A DNA stretch of 64,000 nt from Toxotes chatareus (lineage: Eukaryota > Chordata > Actinopteri > Toxotidae), in contig CM028884.1 in assembly GCA_016801885.1 (NCBI GenBank), forward strand, positions 25,209,505 to 25,273,504, given 5' to 3'. The notes under the pieces are model-generated. The model was not told where the DNA came from. It made no database searches and saw only the letters and a program-made list of their open reading frames with translations. The position numbers and the translations under genes were made by a program. Below are positions 50,466 through 61,308 of the stretch, in pieces (positions within the stretch are counted from its first letter, which is position 1; every line of letters begins with the position of its first letter).

Positions 50466-50862
50466 TTTTTGATATTTTTCTTCAAACATTGTATATATAG
50501 CCGTTTTTCTTCAAACATTGTATTTTACCTATTTTCTTCAAACATTGTATTTTTAGCTATTTTTGCTCAAACATTGTATATATAGCCGTTTTTTCTTCAA
50601 ACATTGTTTTTTACCTATTTTCTTCAAACATTGTATTTAGCTATTTTGCTCAAACATTGTATTATGTTATGTTCTTTAAACATTGTATTTAGCTATTTTG
50701 CTCAAACATTGTATTTAGCTATGTTCTTCATACATTGTATTATGTTATGTTCTTTAAACATTGTATTTAGCTATTTTGCTCAAACATTGTATTTAGCTAT
50801 GTTCTTCATACATTGTATTATGTTATGTTCTTTAAACATTGTATTTAGCTATTTTTTGGTGT
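50466..50862. repeat. AT-rich minisatellite (CAAACATTGTATTTAGCTAT...)
   Basis: About a dozen copies of a 25-42 bp unit built on CAAACATTGTATTTAGCTAT with TTCTTCA/TTGCTCA variants, between two Polinton genes. It is followed by an A-rich run at 50884-50918. The Cys/Leu-rich frame over it is a repeat artefact. Confidence 0.9.
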
Positions 50863-50993
50863 TGTTGAAACATGTATCGCCTGAAAAAAAAAAAAAAAAA
50901 AAAGAAAACAAAAAAAAGCACTCTAGTCTCATTGTTGCTTCATTTCAGCGTTAGAAACTACTGAAGAAGGGAGGGATGGGTGAGGCGTGGTGA

Positions 50994-52068
50994 TGAAAAG
51001 AGTGTATTACAACCCTGCTCATCCGGGCAGCTTTGGAGGAGTAGATCGACTCCATGAGAGCCGTGCAAGATGAAGCGGAGAGAAAGTCAAGACCGAAAAG
51101 CGTCAGAGAGTTTTTATCCGAGCAAGGCGCTTACACTCTGCACAAACCCTCCAGAATACATTTTCCCAGAAACCGAGTGTTTGTCCCCGGCCTTTAAACC
51201 AATTTCAGGCTGATCTTTGTGACATGCAGGCTCTGTCCGAACATAACAGCGGGTACAAGTATTTATTAACGGTCATCGATGTATTTTCCAAAAAGGCCTA
51301 TGTCCAGGCGTTAAAAAAAAAAAAAAGGCGGCCCGATGCAGTAACGTCGACCTTTGAATCTATTTTCCAAGACAGCAAAACACCGGAAAAGCTGCAAACA
51401 GCCAGCGGGTAAAGAATTTTTCAACCAAAAGTTTGAAGCCCTGATGATGAAATGCGGTATAGTACATTTTGCTACAGCCAGTGACCTGAAGGCCTCGGTG
51501 ATTGAAAGATTTAACCGTGCGCTGAAAACTAGAATGTGGAGATATTTTCGACCAACAATACTCATCGATACCTCGGCGTCTTACAACATTTGGTCGACAG
51601 CTACAACAACAGCTTCCACAGCAGTATTAAAATGACTCCTGCGCAGGTGACCTCGGAGAAGCGCCTCTCAAGTGTTTCAAAATTTATGCAGCACGTTTCC
51701 CTCTCGACACAGAGAGGCGCCAAAGATGAAGTTTAAGAAGGGGAACTGGTCAGAATATCCAAACTACGAGGGTGTTTGATAAAAAATACGAACAAAGTTT
51801 CACAGGCGAAGTGTTTACGGTGTCAGACCGCCTACCTCGTACCCCTCGGTATACAGGCTCAAAGATTATGATGGTGAACCTATCCAGGGATCGTTTTCTG
51901 AAGCAGAGTTGCAGAAAGTAAAAATGGCTAAAGACAGAGCGTACAGAGTGGAAGAAATTTTGAAAAAGGCGTACCGTCAGGGGTGTAAAACAGGTTTTAG
52001 TACGTTGGAAAAACTGGCCTGAGAAATTCAACAGTTGGGTCAAAGCCTCGGATCTGAAAGACATTTAA
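50994..52068 (+). pseudogene. INT: Polinton integrase (retroviral type) with C-terminal chromodomain
   Basis: DDE integrase that inserts the element into chromosomes. The start is at MKRVYYNPAHPGSFGGVDRL, the usual Polinton integrase N-terminus. The catalytic core shows ADLCDMQ (first Asp, 51209-51229), LLTVIDVFSK, GKEFFN (near 51412-51430) and VIERFNRAL (catalytic Glu, near 51500). The C-terminal part shows VYRLKDYDGEPI, then YRVEEILKK and VRWKNWPEKFNSWV, the chromodomain core. Several single-base shifts split these pieces into different frames. One falls at the codon expected to carry the second catalytic Asp, before GKEFFN, so that residue is not readable. It stands upstream of the capsid block, as is common. 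Confidence 0.85.
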
Positions 52069-52147
52069 ATCTGTGTGCCTCGCGACCGCGGCTTTCATTA
52101 TTCGTTCCTCTAGTCACTTTCGCTTCGCTTTCGCTCGCTCGCTCAGT

Positions 52148-52917
52148 ATGGACTCTTGAACCAAAGGCGGGTTTCGTCACCCTGCCTTCAGCGCCAGTCT
52201 GGAAATGTTTAAAAATAACACCAGTTCTAGTTACACGACGGATCTGGCTAAACCCATCGAACTGGCGGAGACTGGGTCGTAGGTCTCTGTGAAATCGTTT
52301 ACCCCACACCTGGTATAACTTATCTCCGGTCGGGTCTTATTTTGTATTGTCAAAACTGAAAGAAGGTGAACCGCCTGACAGAGTAGGGTCGGTGACAAAC
52401 CTGATATTTGGTAGGGAGGATATTATGACAGTCAAAAGAACTCCTGGATCATATAGTCCGCCATTAAAAAGCACATCCCGGCGCCGACATTTCTTTCAAC
52501 AACGTGACCAAGCGCTTTGACTTCAAAGGAGGCGGCGGTACAGAATCCTCGTCCCCACTCGCTTGGGTTACATGCTAGGCCTAAAACCGGACGAATGGTG
52601 GACTCTCGGACCCAACCGTCCGCCACCTACCCGCCGATCTCAGCGCGGGGTTCAATAGCTTATGCGTTTACACAGACCTCGTTCAGTATCAAGCGGTGGG
52701 CGATAGTTACTCCCGCTTCTGGGAGTGGTCAACATCAAAGGGCATTTTAGCGTCGGTGAGCATCAGATATCATACTGTACATTATGTACCCGTGTCAAAA
52801 AAGTACATCAAAAATATCCACATCGAGATCAAAGCGGATCGCAACGAACACGTAAACTTTGTTTACGGCAAGACCATCGTCAAGCTACACTTTAAACCGG
52901 CTAACATTCGACGTTGA
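52148..52917 (+). pseudogene. mCP: Minor capsid (penton-like) protein
   Basis: Polinton minor capsid protein, a single jelly-roll expected to sit at capsid vertices. Readable pieces in order: GFVTLPS, a segment with YTTDLAKPIELAE in another frame, WSTSKG near 52,725, HYVPVSKKYIKNIHIEI, and FVYGKTIVKLHFK at the C-terminus. The last pattern is characteristic of the family. At least four frame changes split it. It lies between the integrase and the small virion protein and major capsid, the usual Polinton order. The start near 52148 is tentative. Confidence 0.7.
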
Positions 52918-52927
52918 ACACCGTCTC

Positions 52928-52934
52928 TATATAA
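52928..52934 (+). promoter_or_regulatory. TATA-like sequence before small virion protein
   Basis: CTATATAAC, about 80 bp ahead of the ATG at 53010. Possible promoter of the capsid genes. Spacing is a little long. Confidence 0.3.
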
Positions 52935-53009
52935 CTTCTGACGCCTGATAAGGCCCTTGTTCAGTATCTACGGACGGTCTGCGGCTACGCTCTGCTTGAG
53001 AGAAAAGCC

Positions 53010-53443
53010 ATGGCTCAGATCGCTGGAGAGAAGATCCTCAACGCTTTGTCGGCTATTATGAAAGTCAAGTCGGGGTGCCTTACCGGGTTTTCACGGAGCA
53101 CCCGTCATGTGCGGTCGCGGTATAGGTTCTATATTTTCCAAATTATTTCGTTTCGTGTCCCCTCTGCTCAAAGAGGTTTTGCCATCGCTAAACCTCATCT
53201 TAAATCGACCGCTAGCCACATCGCGCCGGATGTGATCAGCCGGCAGCGGAGAAATTAACCGATCACAAGAAGCAAGAGGATCAGGCGGTATTTTTCGTGT
53301 TATCGCGCAGATTGAAAAAGAGACCGCCTGGAGAAGCGTGTTTTCAGCTCGTCTAAAAAAGCCCGTGAGGTTCAAAGACAAACTCACTCGGTAGAAGCAA
53401 GCGTAAAGGAAGGAAGTCTACCAGAAAGTCTGACATCTTTTAA
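53010..53443 (+). pseudogene. Small basic virion protein (adenovirus pVI/pX-like)
   Basis: The start frame reads MAQIAGEKILNALSAIMKVK. A neighbouring frame carries CGRGIGSIFSKLFRFVSPLL, the Gly-rich amphipathic signature of the small Polinton/adintovirus virion protein. A third frame ends in a Lys/Arg-rich tail finishing SDIF before a TAA at 53441-53443. The protein is expected to coat DNA and help disrupt membranes, like adenovirus core and pVI proteins; this is inferred from family. It lies immediately upstream of the major capsid gene, as usual. Confidence 0.6.
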
Positions 53444-53472
53444 GCGCTAGGGGGAAATAATATTCCTTTAAA

Positions 53473-54796
53473 ATGGCTCTTTTACATCATAAATCTCCCG
53501 AATGCACTCTAAGCGGAACTGGATTTATTTTCAGCCCCCATGACCCAGCTGTCTGTCGAAGATAAGATGTACACTGAAATTTCACCTATCTCCGCCATCA
53601 CCGAAGGGGCCCCATTGAGTTTTTATCCCAGGAGATGGTGAAAAGTATTTGGATCTCAACGATACTTTGTTACTGCGTGCGGCGTGAAAATTACCAACGT
53701 CGGCGGTACCGACCTGGCGAATGATGCGCCGGTGGGCCTTGTGAATTATCCTCTGAATACAATGTTCAGCCAATGCGGCGTGACTCTGGGGGATCGACTG
53801 ATTTCTCAGTCTAGCTCCACACACCCTTACAGAGCCATCATTGAAACTCTGCTCAACTTTTCAGGAGACACGCTCAAGAGTCAATTTAAGCGGGTCTTTT
53901 TTTACAAAGATCTGGCGGGAGCCATGGACTCCATAGTGATCAATAACGGGCCTAACAGAGGGCTGAATGAGAGAGCCGCCTTCACGGTCAATTCTAGAGA
54001 AGTACACCTGATGGGTCCTCTCCACGGCGACCTGTTTTTTTCTGCGAGAGGCTCCTTTTGAACAACGTGGATATGAGAATTAAACTGAAACGCTCCAGCG
54101 ACTCTTTCTGCCTGATGGGGCCCCGCAACTCAATTTTCGTTTGAAGATATTAGGGGCCTCTCTGTTTGTCAAAAAAGTCACCGTTTCCCGGCCGTGCGCT
54201 TAGGTCATGCAGCGGCTTTACTGAAGATGCAGCGCTCTACCCCTTGTCGCGCATCAGCGTAAAAACCTACTCCATTCAGAGAATTCCAGGGTATGTAATC
54301 AGGAGAATCTCTTTCTCGGGGCTATGCCCAAATCGTGGTTTTGGGCATGGTAAACCCTGAAGCCTTCACAGGGTCGAGGGCTGTAAGCCCTTCAATTTTA
54401 TCCACAGCGGCGTGGAATATCTGGCCCTCTGTCAGGACGGCAAACAGATTCCATAAAGCTTTCCAACCCGATTTAATGGCGGGATTTCGGTCAGAGAATT
54501 TTACAAGCGTGTTCATGGCCACAGGGAGACATCTCAAAGATTTACCTCTGAGCATCGATCGTCGAGAATTTAACAGCGGTTACTCTTTGTTTGTATTCAA
54601 TCTCAACCGGGGGAGAAGACAACGGCGCGTTGTCCCCCATTTCAACGGGAATCTAAGACTGGAGATGAGATTCAGAGTTCCCCTGCCCCACACTACCACT
54701 CTGATTGTATGCGCCTGTTACGATTCCATTTTGGAAATCAACTCAAAAGCGACAGGTGTTGGTGGATTATTATTAACTAAAAGAAAAAAAAAATAA
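53473..54796 (+). pseudogene. MCP: Major capsid protein (double jelly-roll)
   Basis: Polinton major capsid protein. The N-terminus MALLHHKSPEC at 53473 fits the family start. Further readable blocks are EISPISAITEG, VKITNVGGTDLA, NTMFSQCGVTLGDRLIS, YRAIIETLLNFSGD, FYKDLAGAMDS, VHLMGPLHGDLFF, RIKLKRSSDSFCLM and, at the C-terminus, VFMATGRHLKDLPLSIDRRE, GYSLFVFNLN and CACYDSILEI. Length (about 440 codons) is near that expected. Frame changes include ones in a GGGGCCCC run and a T run near 53,609-53,625. The gene ends with a stop directly abutting the protease ATG (TAAATG). Confidence 0.85.
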
Positions 54797-55335
54797 ATGA
54801 ATAACCATCAGCTGGAAAATCTTTTGCACCGTCTGCTGGGGATGTATTTTGCTTGGCGTGTGGGCCTCGGACCAGCTTCCCTCGCTCACTTTGTCGTTCA
54901 GATCCCAGCGTACTTTATCGTCACACACACCCCTCCCACATGCGGGAGAACACTGGTTGGCTTTGACTCTGGAAGAAAAGCAGTAGCGGCTACCTTTTTC
55001 GACTCTTACGGTCTGCCCCACACTTTGATTATTACCCTTGAGCATCTCGCAGTTTTGGAAGACCGTTCTACAGAGATCTTGTACCACAATCGACAGCTTC
55101 AACACCCCTGTCCATTACCTGCGGGCAACACTGCGTTTATTATCTCTGTCAAGCGGCGCCCGTGGATTATCGCTTCCCAGCGTACTGTCTCTGTACCACC
55201 GAGATGCATCCAAAAATGATCGACGGTCTCTGACTTTGTGAAAAAATACAAGCGCTGTATCCGAATGTCTACCCGTGCGACTCTTTTACCCACCTGACTT
55301 GCTCTTTACAAGCGTTTAAAGATTGCTGCAGATGA
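54797..55335 (+). pseudogene. PRO: Adenain-like cysteine protease
   Basis: Capsid-maturation protease of the Ulp1/adenain fold. Triad elements are all visible but in different frames: GEHWLAL (His, 54945-54965), FFDSYG (Asp, near 54994-55011) and CGQHCVYYL (Cys, 55120-55146). It starts directly after the major capsid stop and ends about 70 bp before the AATAAA at 55407. Length of about 180 codons fits the family. At least three indels. Confidence 0.8.
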
Positions 55336-55406
55336 TCCTGTTTATTATTATTTTCTTGTAAAATGCGTGATAAAAAATGTACCGTGAAGCAGCGTGAGCG
55401 CTGATG

Positions 55407-55421
55407 AATAAAGTTTTTATT
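55407..55421. terminator. Back-to-back polyadenylation signals of converging gene blocks
   Basis: AATAAA on the plus strand (55407-55412) ends the capsid/protease block. AATAAA on the minus strand (complement of 55416-55421) ends the PolB/ATPase block. They are 3 bp apart, between the last stop codons at 55335 (+) and 55447 (-). Confidence 0.7.
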
Positions 55422-55446
55422 GAGAAAAGGACAGAGTATGAGTCAT

Positions 55447-56265
55447 TTATGGGGAAAAGTGGATCCATCTAGAAGGTTTCTTCAGTCTTTTTTTATCCTC
55501 TCCCTCTTCCGACGGACTAATCCATCGCGGAGATAGGTTAACTTTTCTTCGTCTTCTTTTTTTCTCTTCTTGTTCTTCTTCTTCTTGCCAAAGATCCGGC
55601 AAGTCGTCCGTTTTGAGGCGATGCAACTGTTCCGCAGCGCTTGAGGGTTAGTCACGACGGATAACGGGGACGTTCAGATCGTTCAGAATACTTAGAAACT
55701 AGTCCAACCAGCGGCGGTGGGGTTCTTTTTTATAAGAAAGGTTTTTAAACAAATCGATCATATGAGACCCTTTTACAGTCTTCCCCTTATAAACAAATTC
55801 CCCTTTCGAAGTCCAGCCCCCCTCACCTTCGGCTAACTTCTTCATCACGTACTCGGTGTTTCTGCGATCGCGAGGAGGAAGACTTTTAATATCTCACTAG
55901 CCGTTTCATCTAAATCCCGTTCCGTCGAATCCTTTTTGATGCAGGCGAAAGCGCCCCGTCGTGTCCGCCCTTGTGGCGTGAACTCCTTCCCCTCCTCTCG
56001 CATGACGGGTCATGATGCAAAGACAAAGTCACCCGGCGTTCCTCTTTCTGACCCTGCTTGATCAGGCGAGGTATCTTTGCAGGGCGCGTCGTATTTTTGA
56101 TTTTTCATAGGAACTCAATCCGGGTTCGTTTAAAATCTCTCTCATTTGAGCGTCCAAATCATCTTGACCGTCTGTCTGATAGAAGAAGAAGATTCGGAGG
56201 CGGGTCAGGCAGCTCAGCTGCTGGGGTGAGAGGAGAAACATTTTCTGGCTCGTCCTCAGAGACAT
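55447..56265 (-). pseudogene. Conserved Polinton protein (unknown function), distal
   Basis: Starts MSLRTSQKMFLLSPQQLSCL. The block DDLDAQMREILNEPGL plus KIRRALQRYL matches a protein I know as recurrent in animal Polintons. Later frames show VMKKLAEGEGGW, KGEFVYKGKTVKGSHMIDLF and an acidic EEEEEQEE tract, ending near SPRWISPSEE. Function unknown. It starts 2 bp after the upstream gene's stop and ends at 55447, near the shared poly(A) site. Several frameshifts. Confidence 0.55.
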
Positions 56266-56266
56266 T

Positions 56267-56603
56267 TTATTTTCTTATAAGTCCTCCTATGAGGTTTCCG
56301 ATGATAGGTATAGCGGCTGAGAGTAGGGGTAAAAAGAAATCCCCCGTCTGCTTCTTTAACACTTGTTTTTTACGTTTCAAACCCACTTTTCTGTCCGCCA
56401 ACAGTTTGATAATTTTTTCTGTCTCTTTAGTTTCGTATATTGTTGAGGCGAGAGGGAATGTTGCCTTTCAAAATATTGTGGCGATCTCACACAGGCGCTG
56501 AGAAAGTCCGGCGAACAGTGAGCTAGAATATCTCGGCGTTTCTGAGGCGTAGCCAGGTACAAACTTTGAGTAAGGGACCGTTCCTTTTTTATGCAACCGA
56601 CAT
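56267..56603 (-). pseudogene. Conserved small Polinton protein with C-terminal hydrophobic segment
   Basis: The ATG at 56603 opens and then shifts in an A run. The continued frame has ATPQKRRDILAHCSPDFLSA, CVRSPQYFERQHSLSPQQ and KLKRQKK, a recurrent animal Polinton pattern. A third frame ends with a hydrophobic Gly-rich tail (FFLPLLSAAIPIIGNLIGGL) and TAA at 56267. The tail looks membrane-active, as in virion proteins. Function otherwise unknown. The start overlaps the ATPase 3' end. Confidence 0.6.
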
Positions 56604-57276
56604 GGTGAGGAGGAATTTATCTGGGTTTCTGGGCGTACACCGTCGGCCACTGACGGGAAGTATCCGGTCCTCAGTCTATACCGTTCTGGGCAGGTGGGTG
56701 TGTGGTCGAGGATTAAATAGCCGTGAGGGTCTTTGTGGCGTCTTCAAAACTTTCAGAAAAAAGGTTTTTGGGACGGAAAGATCTGATGAGCTAACACATT
56801 CAGCTGTAATTTATCCGAGGATTTTTAAAGAGCACCATATAATTACTGTTCAGACTGATGGTGCGGCTGTATTTGCCTCGATGAAATACATTTTGAGTGA
56901 GCATCATGGCTCATCGTCTATGATGTCTGTACTGCGTGAAAATTCTAACCACTTCAGGATGGTCAGAGGCCTGAAAAATAACATCGTCCAGAATAATCAA
57001 ATGACTCTGCTCGGGAGGAAACAGGTTGTCGTCTTCAAAAGACTCAGGCAGACCTTCAACAAATTTAATATTTTTATTTATCTTTTGTAGTTCAGCATAC
57101 ATAGGTTGAAAGGGCGTATAAATCCACACTACATTTTCAGGTACACTATTTACAACATCTTTTAAATTTTCTAAAACACTTTTTACAAAATAGGTTTTCC
57201 CACATCCGCTGGGTCCCACCACCAGACATGAAAAAGGTGCAGTAAGTCTAGGATCAAAGTTAATTTCCTCCATCAC
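56589..57276 (-). pseudogene. ATP: Packaging ATPase (FtsK/HerA-like)
   Basis: Genome-packaging ATPase, A32-like. The start MMEEINFDPRLTAPFSCLVV leads into Walker A GPSGCGKT (57193-57216) and Walker B LIILDDV (near 56985-57003), then FTQYRHHRR. The frame breaks at 56911, and the rest (NVFHRGKYSRTISLNSNYMV, LFKNPR) continues in another frame to a TAA at 56589. Length of about 229 codons is normal. It starts 15 bp after the PolB stop, so the genes are closely packed. Confidence 0.8.
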
Positions 57277-57291
57277 AGACTCGATTCAAAA

Positions 57292-60200
57292 TCAATAGCC
57301 AAAAGGCAGGCTCGTCCCGTCGCTAAACAGGCGTCTTTTGTCGTATACCACTCTAAATTTTTTCTGAAATGCAGAATTTTTCAATAGCAGTCTCTTTTTA
57401 TCCCTAACGATGTTGTGTGTGTTGAGGATTTGAATCACCCGTTCCTCTCCTAGACTGGTCCAAATAACCTTCCACCAGCTCTTTCACACCGTCAAAGTTG
57501 ACTCGCTCGCTGCTGTCTCGGGTCTGAGTGATACCCTTGGCCAAAAGCGCATCACTACCTTTTACTATTTCTAGTTTGGTAGGCGTAACTTTTAGGACGG
57601 CGGCGTGTTCTTGAATGCTGTAAGCCTCCCAGCTCATCCGTCAAATCCCCAGATAATGACCCAGTTCAGGGGACTCTCCCTCTTTCACCGAATAAATCAG
57701 GCTATCTGTATCGGTATAGAGGACCCTGTCTCCCAACTGTTCCAGATACTCGTACAACTTGAGGCAGGCGTGGCGGTGGTGAAAGGCGGCGAAAGCGTTA
57801 TTGGATCTGCCGGGAGAATGCGGCGCGCGCATCGCTCGTGGTAATTCCACTGAACCATGGCGGTTTTGTCGCTGAGGAAGGAAAAGTACTTGACTCGATG
57901 CTGGCCTGAAAACATCAAGCGGAAAAACTGCTGCGGCTCGCTGATCAGCTCGGTTCTAGTCATATTACTTCTCTGCATAAACTTGCCCCAGAAGCTGTTG
58001 AGGCAGAGCTTAGACACCTGTCTCCTGGCTGGGTTGGTTTCAATTTTGTCTGCGTCTAATTGGGCGCCTTGATGGAACCGATAGTCTCTGATGTACTTTT
58101 GCCTGCTTTCCTCATCACACGCCTCTGGGGGTACCCGAAGCCTCCTGCTTTCCTTTCAGAAAGGTGTGTATGTAGTCGACAAAGATGGAATCGCTTCGTC
58201 CGTCAAAGTGCCACACCTCGTTAATCTCTGCGACTCTGTAACGCGATCCAGAGCTTTGTTGAATTCGGCGGTGACCCACACCCCGTCAACGCTCTAGCCT
58301 CATCGTCGTGTTTGCATGAGGATGTCTGATTGTTTGTTTCAGCACACGTGCGGCAGAGGTGAACACCAATTTGCCTCGAGAGGTTTTGTAAGGCAGTACA
58401 GGAAAAAAAGAGCCCTTGAGGAGGGTAGGCAGCGGCGCTGATGAGCCCGTAGTAGTTTCGTGGGTCATCAAAGTCTTTGTATCTGACGGTCGGGTGGCCT
58501 AAGCGAGAGTGCATAAAGCTACAATTGGCGTGAGGGGTACAGAGGCGTCACGTCCACGTACTACTGCGGTTTCGTCAGAGGCGCCGTGTATCTCAACCTC
58601 GCGGCGCAGGTCCTGCCTCCGTGAGAAGCTTGGCGAGGAGAGAGGTTTGGGGGCTCAGCGTTTGAGAAAGGCCATCACTCCGGAGTGAGGCGTGTCATCT
58701 CTGACCATTCGTGTTCTCTCATAGCGGCGATCGTGCGGACTCCGTAAGCGTTTTCCAGTCTTTGTAATTTCTCACAGGTAACCGTGCAGCGCCTCATAGG
58801 GGTTCCTGTCAAAGGACACGTCTCGCGCAGGGCTGAAAACAGGCGGGACAACCGTGATAAAAGCACCCCAGAAATTCCCCAGCGTACTTTACACCTTCGA
58901 TTTCGGCATAACCGTCCACAAAGTAAGGCCCTATTTGTTTTTCTCCCTCGTTCAGGCGTGCGAATAAACTTGTTTTCTGTCGCGCCACCCTCTAACCACT
59001 GGATGGGCGTTTGAATAGCTTTTGCACTGGCGCCTGTAGTTGTCGAGGCGAAGGTATGGCCAAGGATTGAGGGGCAGGAAATTGGTGAAACACTTTCATG
59101 CAGGCTGAGGCGATAGTCACGCAGCTGAAAAGGTCCACTCCGTGTCGCGGAGAAACTGATTTCTGAATCTGGCGCATCCCTCTAAGAGAATCACGGACGT
59201 CATTTTACAATAGTACAGAGCTTCCTTTTCAAAGTGAAAGATACCCTGAGAAGCTGTTTCGTACCAGCGCTGAAACTCTGCTTCGCTGATGAGATGTCAT
59301 CGTTCTACACCGTAATGTCGTTGGGTGGGGGTAGGGTCCGGCGTATCTTAAGCGCTTCTTTGAGCTGAACCTGTGAGGAAGTAGCCCTTGCTCTGATCGC
59401 TAAAACCCAAGGCTTTGGGCATAGCGTTTAAAGGCATGGTGAGAAAACATAACGAGTCGATGAATTTTAACGGAAATCAGGATCTGTGAAACTCAGAACT
59501 TTACTGCCGTGCATGATGAGGTGAGAAGGTTTGTAACCCAGTTCTATCATGCAGTTGAGGATCAGGTAGCTGTCAAAACCTCGGCGTTGTGGGCTATAAG
59601 CGTGGCTCCCTGGTAAAGAGGTCTCCTGAAAGCGCAGGAGAAAGTCTCTGGCGCAGTCTAAACCGTAAAAGCCCCCTCTTCACCCTTCCATGTTTTGGTG
59701 CACACCAAGTAAGGGGCGTGCACCCCTTCCCTGTCGACGAGCGTTTCAAAATCGTAAAAATCAATTTTTCACCGTGCTCCGTCACGGCGGGAGAGGCTGG
59801 ATGTAGCATCGGTGCTGCTCCGTGCTCAGACTGTCGAGGGCTACTTTTTCCCCGCAGATGTGACACGCCTTCAGAGGACAGGTGTGAGACTTTGCTGTTT
59901 TACTGACGGTGTACAGATTTCTACAATCCCTGCATCTTTTAATCATACGCAAGTACTGATGCACTTTTCACCCCTCTGCCGAGGCTCTTTGTGTCTGGAA
60001 AAGCACAAAGGCGTACAACACATCCTGCCGCAGTCCTGGCAGTATCTGTGGCTGAGATCCTCTCCCACTGGACAGAGGTCACAGCAGGCGGGGCAGTAGC
60101 CGGAACAGCAGTGCGTGTGTGAGTTTTCAAAGGTCTTGTAACAATACTGACAAGCGTACCTAGCACCCAGAAAACCTTTCAGATTTTGTATACCGTAGTA

Positions 60201-61278
60201 ATGATTTTGCAACAAAAGCAGAAATAGAGGATTTGAGCGATCAGAAAAAGCGGTCTCAAAATGAGAGAGAGGGCGGCTCGTCTGCAGTTTTGTGAAAGAC
60301 CACAATTTTTCGTCTGAGAATATTTTCAAATTTACCTCGTCGCTAAAGGTCACAGGCGTCTGCTCACTCAGACCGGCTAGGCGCTGCAACTCTCTCCCTC
60401 GTTCTACAACCTCGTGGCGCCCGACCCGGGGTTTGTGAGGTGAGCTAGGCAGATGGCGAAGCAGAGACAATCATCGTTATTGTTTACCACGTACAGATGG
60501 CGTTTCTTCTTTTGAATGATTTCGCACTCTAAAGTTTTGTGCAGTTTTCTTTTGACACGCCGTTGGGATTTCTCACCACCTGGACGATTAATTCCAGGTT
60601 ATCGTCTGGCGATATCTGCGTTGGACTGTACTAACCTTTCTAGCAGACCCTCAAAGGCGGGAAGGATGGCATCCCGTTTTCGTCAGCGGTCACCGAGGCG
60701 TGTTGATGCTGCGCTTTCTCCTCTCAGCTCTAACTGGATCACATCATTTCGTCTAGCGTTTGATTTTGCCTCCTCCGCCAAATCTCGGAGGATGCTCATA
60801 ACATCTATGTAAAATTGGCGAGATCAGATGCGTTTTCGGGAGGAGGAGCGGCGAATCGCCTTATTTCCACGTTGTTAAAAGCGGTCATGGTCGTCGTTCT
60901 GGAAGTGGTCGGGAGGGAGGAGGAGGAGATTCTAAAATTTCCGCCTCGATGCTCTGGAACAGGGTCTGTCTCTGGTGATGAGGGTACCGGCGGCGCTGCT
61001 CGGGCATCCTCAAAGATGGGTGAGCTAGGGGAGGTGAGGCTTTGAAGAGCATTTTCTAAGGGCTGAAAATAATGTTCTGGGTTTGCTGCCGCTGACAAAA
61101 GCACAAGATGCTGGAGAGCATTTTCTAAGGGCTGAAAATAATTCTCTGCACCAGAATGTTCTGCACCAGAATTTGTAACATTTATTTCAGCAACAGGTGG
61201 AAGGTTATTCAGTTCTTCTACAATTTCTTCTAACTCTACAGGAACTGCTATGAACTCTTTATCCATTTCTATTTTCAA
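57292..61278 (-). pseudogene. POLB: Protein-primed DNA polymerase B
   Basis: Family B polymerase that copies the linear element by protein priming. In order: an acidic/Pro-rich N-terminus with a duplicated YFQPLENAL block (61278-60810), DVIQLELRGE, LELIVQVVRNPNG, TPVTFSDEVN, and a Cys-rich cluster CQYCYKTF...CPACCDLCP...CQDCGRMC (60165-59800). Next come exonuclease motif YDFET (59742-59756), NCMIELGYKPSHLIMHGSKV, FYHGCPAC (58834-58862), and motif A DVTPLYP (58534-58554, Pro where Ser is usual). Motif B NSFWGK (57982-57999) and motif C YTDTDS (57701-57718) follow, with a C-terminus reading FSDGTSLPFGY. About 1320 codons, normal for the group. Many one-base frame changes, but almost no lost motif. 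The start at 61278 is the first Met after the spliced unit and is tentative. Confidence 0.85.
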
Positions 61279-61308
61279 AAAAAAACCAGAGTGGAAGTGG
61301 AATACACG

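Noticed and set aside
54335..54796. Separate gene in the capsid region
   Set aside because: Its sequence matches the C-terminal part of the major capsid protein, so it is the same gene in a shifted frame.
56566..57090. Plus-strand 174-codon frame
   Set aside because: Antisense shadow of the packaging ATPase, which has clear Walker motifs on the minus strand.
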